NCBI GenBank assembly: GCA_021234155.1
Contig: JAJEKV010000054.1
Coordinates: 684,001-748,000, forward strand
DNA: 64,000 bases
DNA from: Isoetes taiwanensis
Lineage: Eukaryota > Streptophyta > Lycopodiopsida > Isoetales > Isoetaceae
Reading direction: 5' to 3'
In this document: in pieces, positions 21,296 to 33,081 of the stretch
Numbering within the stretch: the first letter of the stretch is position 1
Layout of the letters: each line of letters starts with the position of its first letter
The notes under the pieces: generated by a model
What the model was told of the DNA's origin: nothing
What the model saw: only the letters and a program-made list of their open reading frames with translations
Database searches by the model: none
Program-made: the position numbers and the translations under genes

Positions 21296-21693
21296 GGGGT
21301 AACGTTCAACTCAAGGAGGTAATCAGGGGGGTGGTCATCTTAAAACCACAACTTATTAACTAAACTAACATAATGTGATAGTCGTGCAGGCCTGTGAAGG
21401 AGGAGCATGGAGGAAGGAGCACATTACAAGAAGATAGGAGTTATAAATTTTTGTACCTACTTATGAACTCCTAGACAGGTGGTGATAACATTACGTGCTC
21501 ATTTTTATAATAACCATTAAAACTATATAATTTTGTATAAGTGTATAAGTATAGCCTTACAATTAACGTTATAAGTAATTAAGTGGAACTTGATCATTTC
21601 AGTAAAGTTGAATTGCTATATTCCTTGTTGATGTATCTTGTAAGGTTGATGCAGGTTCGTCACCTTACCCTACTGCCGAGGACAACATTATGC

Positions 21694-21707
21694 TAAGCGG
21701 GGGAGAA
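21694..21707 (+). promoter_or_regulatory. Polypurine tract of the chromovirus
   Basis: AGCGGGGGAGAA directly precedes the LTR start TGTGATGTTCCCC. It would prime plus-strand DNA synthesis. The equivalent tract is seen at 45102-45117 in the second copy. Confidence 0.7.
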
Positions 21708-24700
21708 TGTGATGTTCCCCTAAAATATATGGTATAAATACGTATATTTTAATGCCACATCACCATACAAGCCTACTATAATAGCCTTGTATACCTCAAG
21801 TGTGCATAGGGGAGCATGGCCATGTTATATTACATAACTTTGCCCACCTTAGGATGGAATCATCTCCACATGGCCCCATCCCATTGGGAAACCCGCCACA
21901 CAGTCGCACCATAGTGGAGCTACATGGCATGCCATGGCAACCCTAACATATTTATGGCCTAGCCCTAACCCTAAGCCACTTTTGGCTCCTACTATCTTGG
22001 AACCCTGATTTGGCCAAAACTCTGTTTCGAGAACTGTTTGTTGCAGCATAGCACAGATCAACAGCCCCAAGCCCATGTTTACGTCAGAAGGAGTGCGAGT
22101 TATCCCGAATCGCTTGTAAGCCATGGAGACATCAGGAGCATATGGAAGTTCCTCTAAGAGTAGGTATTTGAAGTAGTTTTCTAGTTAGATCATCTGGAAG
22201 CTAGGACTCCAGATGAATTAGTATCTTGTATTTCTAGTAGAGCCCTCCTAGAACCTTCAGTTCGAATCTTGAATCCTAATCAATGAACCCTAACTGTAGG
22301 TTAGATGCATATGATTAGGATTAGATGTTGTTCTATTATTATCATGTTATGTATATAGTGATGGTTGATCATGTTTGCTTCTCTTGTATTGAGAAGGGGG
22401 GTAGAGACCTAGTAGCCATAATTTAGATGATGCTTCTAGTTTATACCCCTTACTTCTTATTAGTTGAAGCCTGTGCATAGAGCCCACCAGGCTACGGAGC
22501 TTATGGAGTGACTAAGCACCACATAGGAGTGACTGAGCACCAGATAATGGGGTTAATGGCAAAGTGGAGGGAGGTTCCTACTGAGTGCGGTTACCGGGGA
22601 CCCATAGCGGTCTAGGCCTATAGTGGTCACTTCGTGTGGGCAGGCTAACTTCCTAGGTCAATAATGTCGCCCTGATTCTCAAGAGTTGCAGGTGTCAACC
22701 TGGCTCTTGTTTTGCGGAGTTCAGTCAGGTACGGACATGTGTCGTCACGATCCTCTAGCCGCCCATGGGGCCACTATTCTTCGGGAAGGGGAGATGCAAC
22801 CCTTCCTATCTCATCGGACTGGAGAGCATAGTTATCGAAAACGACCGTTTTTTTGCCGTTTTTTTAATTTTTAACCCTGGCCGTTTGCAAACGTGAAAAC
22901 GTGCTTTAAAAAAACATAATGTTATAAACGCCTACGTGGCTTTTTTTTTTTTTTTTTTTGCCGTTTTTTAGGAAAAAACAGACGTTTTGGTAAGACAAAA
23001 AATTTTGGGGGAAAAATTCGACCTCTGTTTTTTTGGAGGCAAAGGTTGAGGCAAAGAGATGGTTGTATGACGAAGGTCTGTTTCAAATCGATTCAAGGGA
23101 GCAGGTCGATTCAGCTGAAGCCCATCCAGTAACGCCATTCAAGAAGGTCGATTCACCATTCACCATTCAAGAAGGTCGATTTTACAAGGAACCCATCCAA
23201 TCCCAGAGAAACAGCAGGTATTCTTGCATTTCCATTTGCATTATCATTATGAATCAGCATTTCAGTTCATTTCAATCAATATATCTGTCATATGATCATA
23301 TATTGTTCAGTCTTATCCTTAAACACTCTTCAAATCATCGCCCATTGCCTTATAGTCCGGATATAAATAGCCCAATGCCTTTTTAATCAAATTAGAGGTC
23401 ATTCACAGATTTGGGTCTGTTAAACGCCACGGATTTCAGTTCAGGGCTTCTGCCTTGAATCGACCTGCCAGCCTCTACCTTGAATCGAAAAAGCCACTGC
23501 CAGTCCGGTCTTCATAGTTCATGCTCCCTTTTTATTCGACCCGCTCCTGAATTTATTAATCAATAAGTAGTTTTGGGTTGGGTGGGATTGAAAATGAATG
23601 AAGCATCAGATGATCAGAGAAACCAGTGAGCCAAATCAGAGCCAAACCAGTGAACCAGAGAACCCAAATCGTTCTTCAGTTTTATAGGTTATATTTGCTA
23701 GGACTCGTCAAGTCCCAGGGTTGATGAGCTCTTTGATCAGGTAAGAAATGTAGCTGCAGGCTACCCTTCTGGTTTGTGGGGATCAGAACTTCTAGAACGG
23801 CCTCTTCCCACAATGTATTTTGGCAAAATTTTGTCCTTAATAATGGATCGGTGGCCGAATATATTCACCGTTTTCTGATCCAATCAAAGCAGGGAACTAT
23901 GTCTATTGGTTACTGATATGGAGCAAGCACGGGGGAGCAGTCCACGGCGAATGGGTTATTGGAATTATGACAAATACTATGTAAATGTTATTCCTAAGTT
24001 CACCTAATAATATAAAGGGGCATAGGATAATATAGCATGTGGGTGTGAAGAACCATTGATATTTATGGAAGGGGTTATTAGTTGAGAAAAAGGCCTTAGA
24101 TAATGTCCCATATGATAAGTCATATAAGCTAATTAAAGGCAAGGAGATATTTTGAGAAAAAAGGCAACTGCCTGCTAAAAAAGGCTAAAGTCGCAGAGAG
24201 ATCTATAAATAGAACCGAAACTTCAGTGAGGTTGGATTGCAGCGTCCTTTACCTCGTTAGAACCGGCTCGGAGTCTAGTTTCCGAATTGATGCAGCACAT
24301 TTCGTAGTTCATCCGTATGAGGGAGTAATGGCCGAAAAGGTGACAGGGGGTCACAAATTACTGCCACAGCGACTTTGCAGATTTGCAATTACTTTCTGAT
24401 GTGTGGCTACTTGGAGTAGCTAAATTAGTCTGGAAGGCCAATAAGCCAGAGGCTAGAACCTGTATTTGCCATAGCACTTGTGTTTTGCCATAACCCTGTG
24501 GATCCGGTTGAGTGGTTAATGGTGCTGCCATATCACTTGTGCATGAATAAAGTTTCTTCAGTACAGTGTTCTACTATTTCATTATGGTTCTACGATTCTG
24601 TGTTGCTACAACTTCCCAAATATACAGGAATCGTATCAGTTACCCTTTTATGGCAGCCCAAGCTGGTTGTATTTCTCAAGTGTTTGTGCCTAATTTTTCT

Positions 24701-24756
24701 GTGTCATTCCAAGGAGCAGGGGATCAACTATTCTGTAACAGTAAACATTGAGTAAA

Positions 24757-24960
24757 TTTTGCTCATTTGATAAATTTCTTTGCTTACGTGTTCTTTGTTT
24801 GTTTAACTGTAACAAAAAACAGTGAGCTATTTCTTCTTTGCTCATTTGATAAAAAATTTTGCTCACTTGTTCTTTGTTTTTTTAACGGTAAAAAAAAAAC
24901 GGTGAGCTATTTCTTTGCTCATTTGATGTATTTTTTTGCTCACTTATTCTTTGTTCTTTT
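24757..24960. repeat. Tandem repeat, about 78 bp x 2.6
   Basis: Units beginning TTTGCTCATTTGAT at 24758, 24837 and 24915 share CACTTGTTCTTTGTTTTTTT and GTGAGCTATTTC. They lie in the hAT 5' region just before the transposase start. Confidence 0.75.
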
Positions 24961-24983
24961 ATTTTCATAGATTGTGATCACCA

Positions 24984-27248
24984 TGATGAGCACCAATGGG
25001 AAAAGAAAGTGTAACAATATAGGTCCAGATCCTAGTGATTAGTGGAAAGAGGTAGAAATTGTATTAAATGGCCAAAAACTACCGGGAGGTGCTAGAGAAT
25101 GGATATGTCCTTATTGCAAAAAGCAACGCATTTCTTCTGTGATAAGAGTAAGAGGCCATTTGATTCATGAGAGACAAGATGTTGAGTTTTGTCCAAGTAG
25201 ATGACAAATGACACCAACTACTACAATTTGCAAGGCAATTGGATGAGAAGAAAGCTGCTAAGAAGCACGCACAAGAATGTGCAAGGGAAGCCGCTACTTT
25301 TGGCATTGATGATCATCGTGATACACCTTATAGACGTGATGCAGGTACACATTATGATCAAGAATGATGTGAAAGTCCAATGGAGAAAAGCACACTCACT
25401 TCTAGTAGTGGACTACGACGCTTTCTTCAACCTAGAAAGCTTGGCCAGCAGGAAATAAAGAGGCTAATCGATCCAAAGAAAAAAGAGGCAGTGGATAGAC
25501 AGGTTGCTAGATGGTTCTATCATGACCACATCCCGTTTCGTGTTGCTAGATCGGATTTTTTCCAAGCTATGGTGCAAGCTATTGCGAATTATGGGCCAGG
25601 TTATGAGGCACCTAAATACGAGGACATCCGCACAACGTTCCTGGAGAGGGAAAAGCAAACTATGCATGAACTTTTGTCTGATATTAGAAGCCAATGGGCT
25701 GATTTTGGAGTCACCCTCATCTTTGATGGATGGACTGATAAGAAAGGGCGTCATATTGAAGGTTCAGTTGCCTATTGTAGAGGCAAAGCATATTTCCTCA
25801 TGTCTCATGACATATCTGCTTCAGGAAAAGGGGCCTCAAATTTAGCAGCTACATGGAAAGAAAGCATTACATATGTGGGTGCACAAAATGTTGTGCAAAT
25901 TGTATGTGATGGAGAGAATGCCAATCGTGCAGCTGGACGTATTATTGAGGCAGAGTTTCCTCATATCTTCTTTTGCCCATGCATTGCACATTGCCTCAAT
26001 AACTTGCTCAAAGATATTGGCAGCCTACCTGAAGTTGCAGATTTGGTGCAAAAAGGAAAGTCTTTGGTTACATTTGTGAATGGCCACACATCTACTCGTG
26101 CACACTTTCAAAGGCTCACACTTGCGAATCACAATGGTAAGACTTTGCTAAAATATTGTGAAACTAGATTTGGTTGCAATTTCATCATGCTAGAAAGATT
26201 GCATGATTTGCATTGGGTCTTGAGGTCATTGTTTGTTGATGATGTCTTTCGCAAGAGTTGACCTGGACGCTCAGCTGCAGGAAGGGCATGTAATGCTATT
26301 GTTTTGATGATGCATTTTGGAAGAAGGTTAAACGTCACTTGGATCCATGCCTTGGAAAGGTTTATGAAGGGCTTGACATGATGAATGAACATATTTGAAA
26401 TTGGAGAAAGATGCAACAAAAGCAGCAGAGTTGGTGGCAATGTGCAATGAAAGATGGAATAAATATGAGTCCCCAATTCAGGCTGCTGCATTTTACTTGG
26501 ATCTTGAGTTCCAAGGACAAAAACAATGGACGGATCCCGCTATCTCGAGGCATTTTAATGACGTGCTTAACAGGATGGTTGATGATGCTGATAAGAGATT
26601 GAAAATAGAAGAGCAATATGCAATCTATAAGAAGAAAGAGGGGAGTTTTGGAACCTCGGATGCGCAAGCGGCTTGCTTCAAATTTGCATCCGCGCTTTGG
26701 TGGGAGGAATATGGAGGGGAGACACCGGAATTGCAAATAATGGCGGTTCACATCCTTAGCCAAGGAGCGGCCTCCTCTCCACTTGAGAGGCTTTTTAGTG
26801 TCTTTTCACATGTGGTAAGTAAGAAAAGGAATAGACTTCTTCCATCAAGAACATCGGATTTGTATTTGTAAGTGCAAATTTGAAGTTGATTCAATCTCAT
26901 AGACAAGTGAGAAGAGAACCTTATATTGACTTTGCAAACAAGGCATTTCTTCCAGAACCACAGGAATGGAATGATGATGATGGGGAAGAGCAAGGGGTAG
27001 ATGAGCAAGTACTCGTGCAAGAGGTGGATGGCATGGGATTGGCCCTTGGCAATAAAAATGAGATTGATGTAGAAGAGGAGGAAGGAGATAATGCTGACGA
27101 TGGCGATGGTGACAAGAATGATAGTGACTATGAAGATGAGGAAGATACGGATGCAACTTGTTATGTCTCGCCGAATTACATTCGTTCTTCAAATCCAAAT
27201 GTTCGTTACAGGGATTCTGGCACGAATCCATATTCCATGCGTTATTAG
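24984..27248 (+). pseudogene. hAT transposase with BED zinc finger
   Basis: It is read in several frames. From ATG 24984 there is a TAG after DPSD, then a BED finger (WICPYCKKQRISSVIRVRGH ... C) at about 25100-25200. A Lys/Ala-rich helical segment follows (QLDEKKAAKKHAQECAREAA, near 25230-25290). Then 25380-26261 is an open frame with the DUF659-type catalytic start (LIFDGWTDKKGRH; VVQIVCDGENANRAAGRII; CIAHCLNNLLKDIG) closed by a TGA. 26395-26868 holds the hATC dimerisation domain (ALWWEEYGGETPELQIMAVH; SSPLERLFSVFSHV). 26880-27248 is an acidic tail (EEEEGDNADDGDGDKNDSDY). Domain order and total length fit a full hAT transposase. At least one stop and three frame changes make it defective, though some could be unrecognised introns. 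Confidence 0.85.
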
Positions 27249-27477
27249 CACTCTCTAACCTTGAACATTATGAACTTTTGATGTCATGTTATCATTTAGT
27301 TTCACATTATGTCATGTTCTTTGTTATAAGTAAGTAAATCTCAAAGTTTGTTGTTCTAAGTATAAGGAATTTATCATATAGTTGTTTAACTAGCGAATAT
27401 GCTATTTTGGACAAGCATATTTCAGATGATATTGTATTAAGTCTGCCATATTAATATTATGAGTTAGTGTACAGATG

Positions 27478-27524
27478 TGTATATATATATATATATATTT
27501 TTTAGAACTTGCCGTTTTTTTGGC

Positions 27525-27591
<67 letters not shown>
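27478..27591. repeat. Microsatellites (TA)n and (CGTTTT)n
   Basis: A (TA)n run of about 10 copies at 27478-27497 is followed by about 11 copies of CGTTTT at 27526-27591. Both lie within the subterminal part of the hAT. The hexamer matches the terminal AAAACG motif and may be an expanded transposase-binding site. Open frames here (FSFSFS, RFRFRF) are artefacts of the repeat. Confidence 0.85.
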
Positions 27592-28177
27592 AATTTCAAT
27601 TTCAACTTGTCGTTTTCATTCCGTTTTCGTTTTTGGTAACTATATTGGGGAGACACAATTCAAAGTAGTCCCCTTAGGTGATACCATAAGGCTACGTTCC
27701 CGGCAAGTTATAGTCATACTAAAGCCTAATTTAGCCTATCTGTAAAGTATGCACAGGAGGGGCGGATGGAGTGGTCAATCCTAGCCATTGTCTATAGCCA
27801 GCCTCACCATTGTTATATATCGGTCTGCTCTATCTTGAGACCCAGCCGTCAGTCTATCCTCCCTTATGAGTCTGAGCCTGAGTAGGAGCTTATATGTTTT
27901 ATTGTTATCTATGATGTATCCATGGATGGATGGATGTGCTACGCTTCGGGATAGTCGATTATGTTATATTGCTGTCAGTGCTGGCATTCTAGTATGCTTC
28001 CGCTGTTATAGGAGCCCATAGGAAATGGGCAGGAAAGACACCTCCACATCTCCCTATCCACGTCTTGGCCATCCCAGGAATGGGGCAGACGGAAGGCCCA
28101 TAAAGCAGATGATGCTGGATGAGAAACTTTTCGTAGAGTATACAGCAGGGCGTCGTATACTTGCAGGGAATGTCACA

Positions 28178-28650
28178 ATGCATGAAGCTATTGAAGAATA
28201 AAATTGATGGAAAAATCTTATCTTCCAATATAGAATTGAGGCAAGACTAAGCCTTTTTTTTTGTTTCTGCCAAGAACTTTCCATATTTTGTGAGAACCAA
28301 CAAATTTATTCTTGTTCGAATGAGGGAGCCACTCTTTTCATTGCATTGTCTAGCATGATTTCTAGTGTCGCTGGCTGCATCAAGGGTTTTGGATAGATCA
28401 AAAGATTATTGTACAAAGAATTGGATTGTTATGCTTGGTACTTGGAAAGATCTCTCATCAAATAGGACTTCTGTCCCACGCTTATGAGTCCGTCGAAGTA
28501 GGTTCATATAGTTCCTGCATGCACCTCACTATTCTTTATTTCGGCAGCCCCTTCGCTCTACCAATTTTATTCCGGCTATTTTCCATGAAAAAATATTTGA
28601 TTCATCTGATCCATGAACAATTCTATAAAGCACTTCAAATAAATCCCTAT
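28178..28650. other. No recognisable gene
   Basis: DNA just downstream of the LTR. ATGCA next to 28177 would be one half of a 5-bp target duplication, but the other half is lost. An ORF at 28426-28704 shows no known motif. Confidence 0.4.
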
Positions 28651-28654
28651 AACC

Positions 28655-28925
28655 CTGGTTCAGTATTTCTGCCCTGTATTGAGGCTAATACACACTTGGC
28701 ATGATTTGTTTTGTTCTATATAACCAGGTTTCCTCTGCAATATTATGCTGGCTAATATCCACGTGGCATGATTTGTTTGTTCCATAGGAAGGGTTCATTT
28801 ACAATATTATGCTGGCTAATACACGCTTGGCGTGAATTGTTTCTTCCATAACCAGGTTCCATCTATAATATTATGCTGGCTAATACATGTTTTACATGAT
28901 TTATTTTGTTTCATAACCATATTTT
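28655..28925. repeat. Tandem repeat of 64 bp, about four copies
   Basis: The core AATATTATGCTGGCTAATA followed by CACTTGGCATGATTTGTT and CCATAACCAGGTTC recurs with GCTAAT at 28684, 28751, 28815 and 28879. Spacings are thus 67, 64 and 64. Copies differ by several substitutions each. Confidence 0.8.
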
Positions 28926-30160
28926 AGTTGGATCACTTGAAAATTAGAGGAACTTGATGAAGAGTTTGAATAAGAGGAATCTGAATCATCAGCATCAGAT
29001 AACTCACGCGGTGCTTTTCTAAGGAAACTCTAGGGATAGCTTGGAAAATCTAGGCAATTGGTTGAGCGATGCCATCAACAACATTTAGAAAGTTTTTCCA
29101 TCATTGCCATTCATGTTTAAAAATAAACTGGGGAATTTAGAGTGTCAATATAGCTTTCTCCATCCTAGACCGCTTCAAAAGTCCATCAATGGAGCCAGAC
29201 TCATAGCTAATTTCGACCAAATGTAATGGCAATCTGATGGCACAAGCTCGTTCCTGGTGCTTCGACATCTGTAATTCATCGCAATGGCTGAAAATTTGAA
29301 GATGGTTATACCCCAAAGTTAGCGTGGTTATGAGATGAAAACCAAGACCAAAGAACTGATTAGATGTTCCCCAAACTAAACTCAGTTTTTACTGTTACTT
29401 TTGGTGAAGTAAAAATTTATATTAATCATCAAAAGCTCAATAATTGGCATTATTGGTTTTAGATTTGACATATTTTTAGCGCAACAGCCTAACCTCGAGT
29501 GGCGCATTATCTCGAAGCCTAGCCTATCCACGTGTCTAAAAATTTGACATGTACACGCAACATGCCGTTAGATTTTTATCTAAGGAAATGGAGGGTTGGA
29601 GGGTTTAGAAAAATAAAAAAGTCGATGCCGGTTGGAAACGTCCGCCCCAATGCTTGTAGTCGTGCTCCGGCCTTCATCAGGCAGAGAGATCTTTGAACTT
29701 TTTTTTACACAACATGATTCGGCTGCCATTTGCATTCTCTTATTTTTTTAGCCTTCCATTGCAAAGATCGCCGGAATAGCCATAGTTTGAAGCTTGGCCT
29801 GCCCCAAACTACCTTGTTTTAATTTATTCTCTTATCTATGACGTATGGCGCTCAGACCTTTTGGCTATAGGGCCCACTTGACGATCTTCCATTTTCCCTT
29901 CTGCTTGGAGGGGAAGCTCGGCTGTGCCAAGCTATGGCGATGGAAAGCCTACGACCATGTATGGATATTATCTCTTAGATTCTTGTTTTTTCTAAACGAG
30001 TTCTTATTAACCACTTGTATCTGTTCATAGGAATGCAAATTACTCAACGGAGTTTGGTAATGGTGCTTGAACTGTGTTGGCAATGGCCGATAAGATCCTT
30101 GCAGCACTTTTGATTTATTGCATTCCTTCCTCTGCTTCCTAGCTTCGTAACAATTTCAGT
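28926..30160. other. No recognisable gene
   Basis: AT-rich DNA. A segment near 29935-29990 (GCCTACGACCATGTATGG) resembles the 38-bp repeat described at 30168 and 30732, so this stretch may contain a third, more diverged copy. Confidence 0.4.
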
Positions 30161-30167
30161 TGATGGA

Positions 30168-30769
30168 AGCTTACGGCCAGATATGAATCTTAACTCTAAG
30201 ATTTCTTTTGCTTGTTGCATCGATCACATACTAAACATTTCTTTTGTTCGCATTTTCATTCTGTAGCATATCATTTATCAATCAAATCAGTTCGTCTCAT
30301 TTCTCTCTTCTCACGTGTCCTCTCTATTCCTTCATTTTATCAAGTGCCTAGCTCAAACTCACAAGCCCACCCAAGGATCTTGGTGTTTGTCCAGTCAATC
30401 TATTATGGTATATGTCCAGTGAGGTCGTTTATATTCAACCAGCTGCTGGAGCTCTGTCAGGCCGCCAATCTCTGCAGGAGTAGAACCTGAGAGATTATTG
30501 TAGGATATATACATGCCAGTAAGTCTCTTGCACTTTACCAACATGCTTATAGGAATTGGACCAGTGAGATGGTTGCCATAAAGACTAATATTTTCCAGAA
30601 TGGTTAACCTGTCAACTTCTAAGGAATATGTCCCTCAAGAGAATTTCTATAGAGACCAAGATTATCTATCTTAGTGCAATTGGAAAGAGAAACTGGAATA
30701 GAACTTATGAGATAGTTCTGGCACAAGAAATAGCTTATGGCCAGATATGAATCTTAACTCTAAGATTAC
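30168..30769. repeat. Near-identical 38-bp direct repeats flanking an LRR fragment
   Basis: GCTTACGGCCAGATATGAATC plus TTAACTCTAAGATT at 30168-30205 recurs as GCTTATGGCCAGATATGAATC plus TTAACTCTAAGATT at 30733-30768, one difference. The stretch between contains the LRR pseudogene. This could be a duplication event with the LRR DNA between, or a remnant of template switching. Confidence 0.7.
30335..30720 (-). pseudogene. Leucine-rich-repeat receptor fragment
   Basis: On the minus strand the frames read LISSIPVSLSNCTKIDNLGL, then ILENISLYGNHLTGPIPISM, then YISYNNLSGSTPAEIGGLTE, and NRLTGQTPRSLGGLVSL. These are successive plant extracellular-type LRRs of the LxxNxLxGxIPxxLxxLxxL class, as in LRR receptor kinases. 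Frames change at least twice and a TAG interrupts after EGHIP. No kinase domain, signal peptide or neighbouring exon is visible. It is a detached piece of a receptor-like gene. Confidence 0.8.
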
Positions 30770-31549
30770 ATTTCTTTCTCTAACTTCATTTTGCTCCTTC
30801 ATATGAACCAAGTATCCTCCTGTCCGGGCTGTTTTCTGACAATATCTAGTTTACTGTAAAGTTCAAGTAATTTGGTGGGAGATGCTATTCCAGTATTGAG
30901 TATACTATCTGTGGCTAGAGACTTCCCTAACCATGCCTGTTATGGGCAACACAATGTCTGCAGTCTGCAGAATCTCATTCCATAATCCTTTACATTTATA
31001 ATGATTGGGATGATACTATCATGCTATATATGTTTCCTCCTGATTTATTGTCTATGTCTAATTGACAAGTTTTCAGTGCATCACTTGAGCATTTCCGTCT
31101 TCTCAATAGATCTCTATTTACTGCTTGTACAACAAGCATGTTTGCATTGTCTCATTTCATAATCCTTTACATTCTGATTTGGGAACAGTGTGAGAAGGTT
31201 TGTGCCTTTCACAATACCGAGGCTTAAAGGCTGTTTCTGGAAATTTTGCAGCAGCGCAATTGGGAAAGTCTCATCTCACCTGCAAAACCTAAGTCTGCGT
31301 TGGTTTGGATATTCCAAAAACAATGTCTTCATTCAGTGTCTTTAATACACATCTATACTCAATTATGGATTGGTGAAGGGCAGCAGAAAAGCTATTTCTT
31401 TGTATCTAGTTATTCACCTTCCCCTCTTTCATTAGTGCATTCTTTTGCTCTCATGTCTTTTACATTGAAAAGGAATGGGATGAAAAGGAATGTGTAACAA
31501 TGTGGTTTGACAGGAATGTGGACACTTCATAATAAGAAAAAAATTGTAC
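30770..31549. other. No recognisable gene
   Basis: AT-rich DNA downstream, on the minus strand, of the helicase pseudogene. The next HRQ1 exons would be expected here but none was recognised. Confidence 0.4.
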
Positions 31550-32357
31550 CATGACATGCTCCCGAGGATTAGCTCTGGTGGCGCTACATACAATGAAAGT
31601 TGGAGATAATCCATACACTGCCCACGCCTTCCATGAAAACATAGCTATGCTCAGTTACCATTACTTTGATTTTCATATTACTATATAATGCCAGTTTTTA
31701 TAGCCTGCTTACAGTGGCGACAAAGACGGCACAAACGGAGCCTCATCAATCACAACATACCTGATACAAATAATGGTAAATGTTGCATTTTGTGTTTTGA
31801 AACTGAAGAAGAAGGTTCCTGCCTACCTCAGGTTACACAACAGCCTTTCAAATTGCTTGTGTGATGATTAGATGGAGGTATGCAACATGTCAGGATTTGT
31901 GAATATCTAAAAGGAACCATTTATTAAGTTAAAGATGCTGCACGTAGAAGTAAAAGACAGTCACCAAGCTGAATAATTTGCATACACGATTCTAGCACCA
32001 TGTCGAACCATCTGCCTGTCCTTTAAAGGTGTGTCACCATCATAAATGCCAGCCACAATCTCTTTGGAAACATGGTATGGTAAAGTTTAGAAGAGCCCGA
32101 AGCTGCTCCTGTGCAAGGGCCTGTAGAAATAAAAGATTTTCCACTGTAAAAAAATCAAATTTATTAAGTCCAGGTTGTTCAACACGAGTAATGACATGAA
32201 GCCATGCCTTAGTTGGGAATACATATAATGCTCAGGACGTGGCACAGTTAAGAAGCTCCTCTAACACGGAAATATTATAGCACAAAAACTTCCCACTTGC
32301 TGTTGATGTGGCCACAACTACATGTCTTTTCATCATAGCTGCATTTATAATTTCAGC
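31550..32357 (-). pseudogene. HRQ1-type RecQ-family DNA helicase fragment
   Basis: Minus strand, five exon-like blocks in the right order. 32357-32208: AEIINAAMMKRHVVVATSTA then SGKFLCYN and LYVFPTK (Walker A region; GK present), with a TGA before ALYVF. 32120-31988: ALAQEQLRALL, then after a frameshift SKEIVAGIYDGDTPLKDRQM. 31906-31827: FTNPDMLHTSI with a TAA, then FERLLCNLR. From 31760: YVVIDEA, the DEAH-box-like motif II, then unrelated residues. 31640-31550: SPTFIVCSATRANPREHVM, motif III (SAT). Family knowledge: plant HRQ1 helicases act in interstrand-crosslink repair. Most borders are GT..AG; the first block ends at AAG/GCATGG, a GC or mutated donor. Two stops and one frameshift make it a pseudogene. 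Confidence 0.82.
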
Positions 32358-33060
32358 CTGCAGTAAACAATCTCTGATATGTGACTTAAAACGTTCTTAG
32401 TAAACATACATCAAAGATACGGACCACCTCTTCATTTTTTGAGAATAATTTCTCATATACCAACCCCCGCTAGTGCATAAATTTAGTGGCACCCATATCC
32501 TGGGTAGCTGGGCTACCATAGAAACTGAGTAGGCATAACTGATAGAATTAGGGATGATAAGAAATAGGGATATAAGTTATAGGCTAGTATTAGGATTATA
32601 ACAGCGAGCCAAGAACTTAGAGCCTCCTCAGATGATGATTCGCAGAAATTCTACAAGTAGTATTCAATTTGGTGGTCTCTAACACTTATGCCATTTGGTT
32701 GGAAGCAAGTAAACCTATCATACGAAGGAAAGTCTTTGATCCCCAAGTTTCACATAACTTCAGAACATGTTTTTTTATTACAAGTTCAAGAGATTTACTG
32801 TGCCATTCAGCTTGTCAACTTCATCCAACCAGAGGATCCCTTGTATCTTTCGAAAAAATAGTTGCAAGATAAATGGCTTGTTTTATAGCCATTTAAAGTC
32901 ACCAGCCAGAAAGACCCGTCCTTTACTTGAAATTGCTGATATATTGTCAAAAAAGCTGCACGTGTTATGCTTTTTGAAAGAATATTTGAGACATAGTGAT
33001 TGCAACCTCTTCGTAACATGAACACGAAGGCTGTCAAAAAATAGTCTAGATATGTTTATT
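32358..33060. other. No recognisable gene
   Basis: The N-terminal exons of the helicase should lie here on the minus strand but were not recognised. A minus-strand frame at 32807-33037 reads FQVKDGSFWLVTLNGYKTSH and has no family assignment. Confidence 0.4.
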
Positions 33061-33081
33061 TGCTAATTTTCTCAGAATGCT

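Larger units (their letters stand above)
22827..27645 (+). mobile_element. hAT-superfamily transposon (4.8 kb) nested in an LTR
   Basis: The left end CATAGTTATCGAAAACG and the right end (reverse complement ATATAGTTACCAAAAACG) form imperfect terminal inverted repeats. The flanks are TGGAGAG on the left and TGGGGAGA on the right. The uninterrupted second LTR reads ACTGGGGAGATG at this point, so TGGGGAGA is the 8-bp target duplication expected of hAT. Subterminal DNA is rich in CGTTTT/AAAACG. Inside are a non-coding 5' part, a BED-finger exon, and a transposase region broken by stops. The element is probably not autonomous now. Confidence 0.85.
21708..28177 (+). mobile_element. Chromovirus 3' LTR, interrupted by a hAT element
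   Basis: The LTR starts TGTGATGTTCCC (21708) and ends GGGAATGTCACA (28177), a good TG..CA inverted pair. Its own sequence is 21708-22826 plus 27646-28177, about 1.65 kb. The rest is the inserted hAT. The inverted LTR at 43752-45101 aligns along its whole length (for example GCACAGGAGGGGCGGATGGA in both), which confirms the boundaries. No matching 5' LTR is in the window, in line with the 5' truncation of pol. Confidence 0.85.

Noticed and set aside
27402-27745. ORFs of repeated FSFSFS, RFRFRF and KTKTKT
   Set aside because: Generated by the (CGTTTT)n hexamer array in the hAT right end.
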